This document shows, one piece after another, positions 55,187 through 55,891 of a DNA stretch of 55,891 nt (position 1 is its first letter; each line of letters begins with the position of its first letter). The notes below the pieces were generated by a model. The model was given only the letters and a program-made list of their open reading frames with translations. It did not search any database and was not told the origin of the DNA. The stretch covers positions 1-55,891 of the forward strand of contig AJFK01000925.1 of NCBI GenBank assembly GCA_000467715.1, written 5' to 3'. This DNA is from Hysterium pulicare CBS 123377 (Eukaryota; Ascomycota; Dothideomycetes; Hysteriales; Hysteriaceae). The position numbers and the translations under genes are program-made.

Positions 55187-55891
55187 ATGGATCAGCAGCC
55201 CGCAAAGAACCACGCTGGAACTCAGCTTTCCGACCCAGATATTGAGAATGATACGCTTACGGTCGATCAGCGTGGACAACCGGATGTCGAGCATCATGCG
55301 TCCACGGTGCCGCAGCTTACCGAACCAGATGTTGATCATGATACAGTGACCGTGGCTCAGAGTACACAACCAAACGTTGAGCATGATACAGTGACCGTGG
55401 CTCAGCGTACACAACCAGATGTTGCGCATGATACATTGACCGTGGCTCAGCGTACACAACCAAACGTTGAGCATGATACGTCCACGGCAGGCGAGATACA
55501 GCCATCTCGAGAGGAGAATCAATCGAAATCATCCGATGGCGAAGGCTCTAAGCCGGCAGAAGAGGGGGAGAAAGAGGAGAAAGAAGAGAAAGAGGAGAAA
55601 GAGGAGAAAGAGGGGGAGAAGAAGGAGAAAGAGCCCTCATTCATCCAGGACTTTATGGATTGTGGCCTTCCTTCGTTGCAGTTACCTATTAAGAACGGCC
55701 AATTTCGAGACCCCATGATATTTCGCAAGTACGATCGGCTCCAGAAAGAGCGCGCCGCTCAAGCAGCTGGAAGAGAACGTAGGCCGGAGGAAGAGGGGGA
55801 GAAAAAGGAGGAAGAGGGGGAGAAAAAGGAGAAAAAGCCCTCATTCATGCAGGACTTTATCGATTGTGGCCTTCCTTCGTTGCAGTTACCT
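55187..55891 (+). CDS. Repetitive acidic/lysine-rich protein, partial (runs off window)
   Basis: The open frame of 235 codons from the ATG at 55187 (MDQQPAKNHAGT) reaches the window end with no stop. Residues 13-102 are six tandem 15-residue units of the type Q-R-T-Q-P-D-V-E-H-D-T-V-T-V-A. Next comes a hydrophilic linker, then a glutamate/lysine tract (EEGEKEEKEEKEEK). A motif PSFIQDFMDCGLPSLQLP (55634-55687) follows, then KNGQFRDPMIFRKYDRLQKE and a second E/K tract, and the motif recurs at 55838-55891 with two changes, exactly at the window edge. So a 68-residue (204-bp) unit is also repeated. There is no signal peptide or membrane helix in the visible part. The antisense ORFs with repeated WLCTLSHG are shadows. 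Function unknown. Confidence 0.7.
   Translation, partial: MDQQPAKNHAGTQLSDPDIENDTLTVDQRGQPDVEHHASTVPQLTEPDVDHDTVTVAQSTQPNVEHDTVTVAQRTQPDVAHDTLTVAQRTQPNVEHDTSTAGEIQPSREENQSKSSDGEGSKPAEEGEKEEKEEKEEKEEKEGEKKEKEPSFIQDFMDCGLPSLQLPIKNGQFRDPMIFRKYDRLQKERAAQAAGRERRPEEEGEKKEEEGEKKEKKPSFMQDFIDCGLPSLQLP
55223..55492 (+). repeat. Coding tandem repeat, 45 bp x 6
   Basis: Six in-frame 15-codon units. Units 4-6 are nearly identical in DNA (GACCGTGGCTCAG...ACACAACCA), while units 1-3 are more diverged, pointing to recent expansion at the 3' side. Confidence 0.9.
55634..55891 (+). repeat. Second coding repeat, 204-bp period, at least 1.25 copies
   Basis: The 54-bp block 55634-55687 recurs at 55838-55891 with two amino-acid changes (I to M and M to I). 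E/K-coding tracts precede both copies. More copies may lie beyond the window. Confidence 0.85.

Noticed and set aside
55154-55532. Minus ORFs with repeated WLCTLSHG units
   Set aside because: Antisense translation of the 45-bp coding repeat. The plus frame is open to the window end and has a proper ATG.
1-55891. CRISPR arrays, rRNA genes, bacterial operon signals, origins
   Set aside because: Nothing of these kinds seen; gene structure with introns indicates a eukaryotic (fungal) nuclear sequence.

Overview
The window looks like nuclear DNA of a filamentous ascomycete (Pezizomycotina). The coding blocks I can follow carry short introns of about 43-82 nt with GT-AG borders and, in places, a CTAAC-like branch site. 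Three recognisable families are typical of these fungi: an O-methyltransferase of the secondary-metabolite type, a UstYa-like (DUF3328) oxidase and a fungal rhodopsin/PTH11-like membrane protein. An HNH-nuclease-domain protein, a RecQ-type helicase fragment and a probable TB2/DP1/HVA22 (REEP/Yop1) protein are also present. I cannot resolve the class from sequence alone.

Layout. 1-25 kb has few intact genes. It holds stretches that read like protein but are cut by stop codons and frame changes on both strands, separated by sequence in which I see nothing. 25-28 kb holds an intact two-exon HNH gene, a decayed minus-strand gene with a good intron, a G-rich minisatellite and a small membrane-protein ORF with a CCAAT-box promoter. 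31-37.5 kb holds a clean three-exon single-pass membrane protein, a two-exon protein with an in-phase 15-bp minisatellite and a minus-strand TB2/DP1-like gene. 42-50 kb is a co-directional plus-strand block: rhodopsin-like pseudogene, intact six-exon O-methyltransferase, UstYa-like pseudogene, and an unrecognised two-exon ORF with five in-frame stops. 50-55 kb holds a RecQ-like fragment and several decayed ORFs. The window ends inside an open, strongly repetitive, acidic/lysine-rich ORF.

How it fits together. The 43-49 kb block looks like the remains of a small specialised-metabolism neighbourhood in which only the methyltransferase is still open. Elsewhere, multi-exon gene remains with working-looking splice sites but broken frames suggest gene decay, possibly with repeat-induced point mutation (RIP) or 5-methylcytosine deamination. 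Every stop codon can in principle come from C-to-T (CAA, CAG, CGA), so the stops alone do not prove this; homolog alignment is needed. Many remnants were judged by eye from reading-frame quality, and their confidence is set low for that reason.
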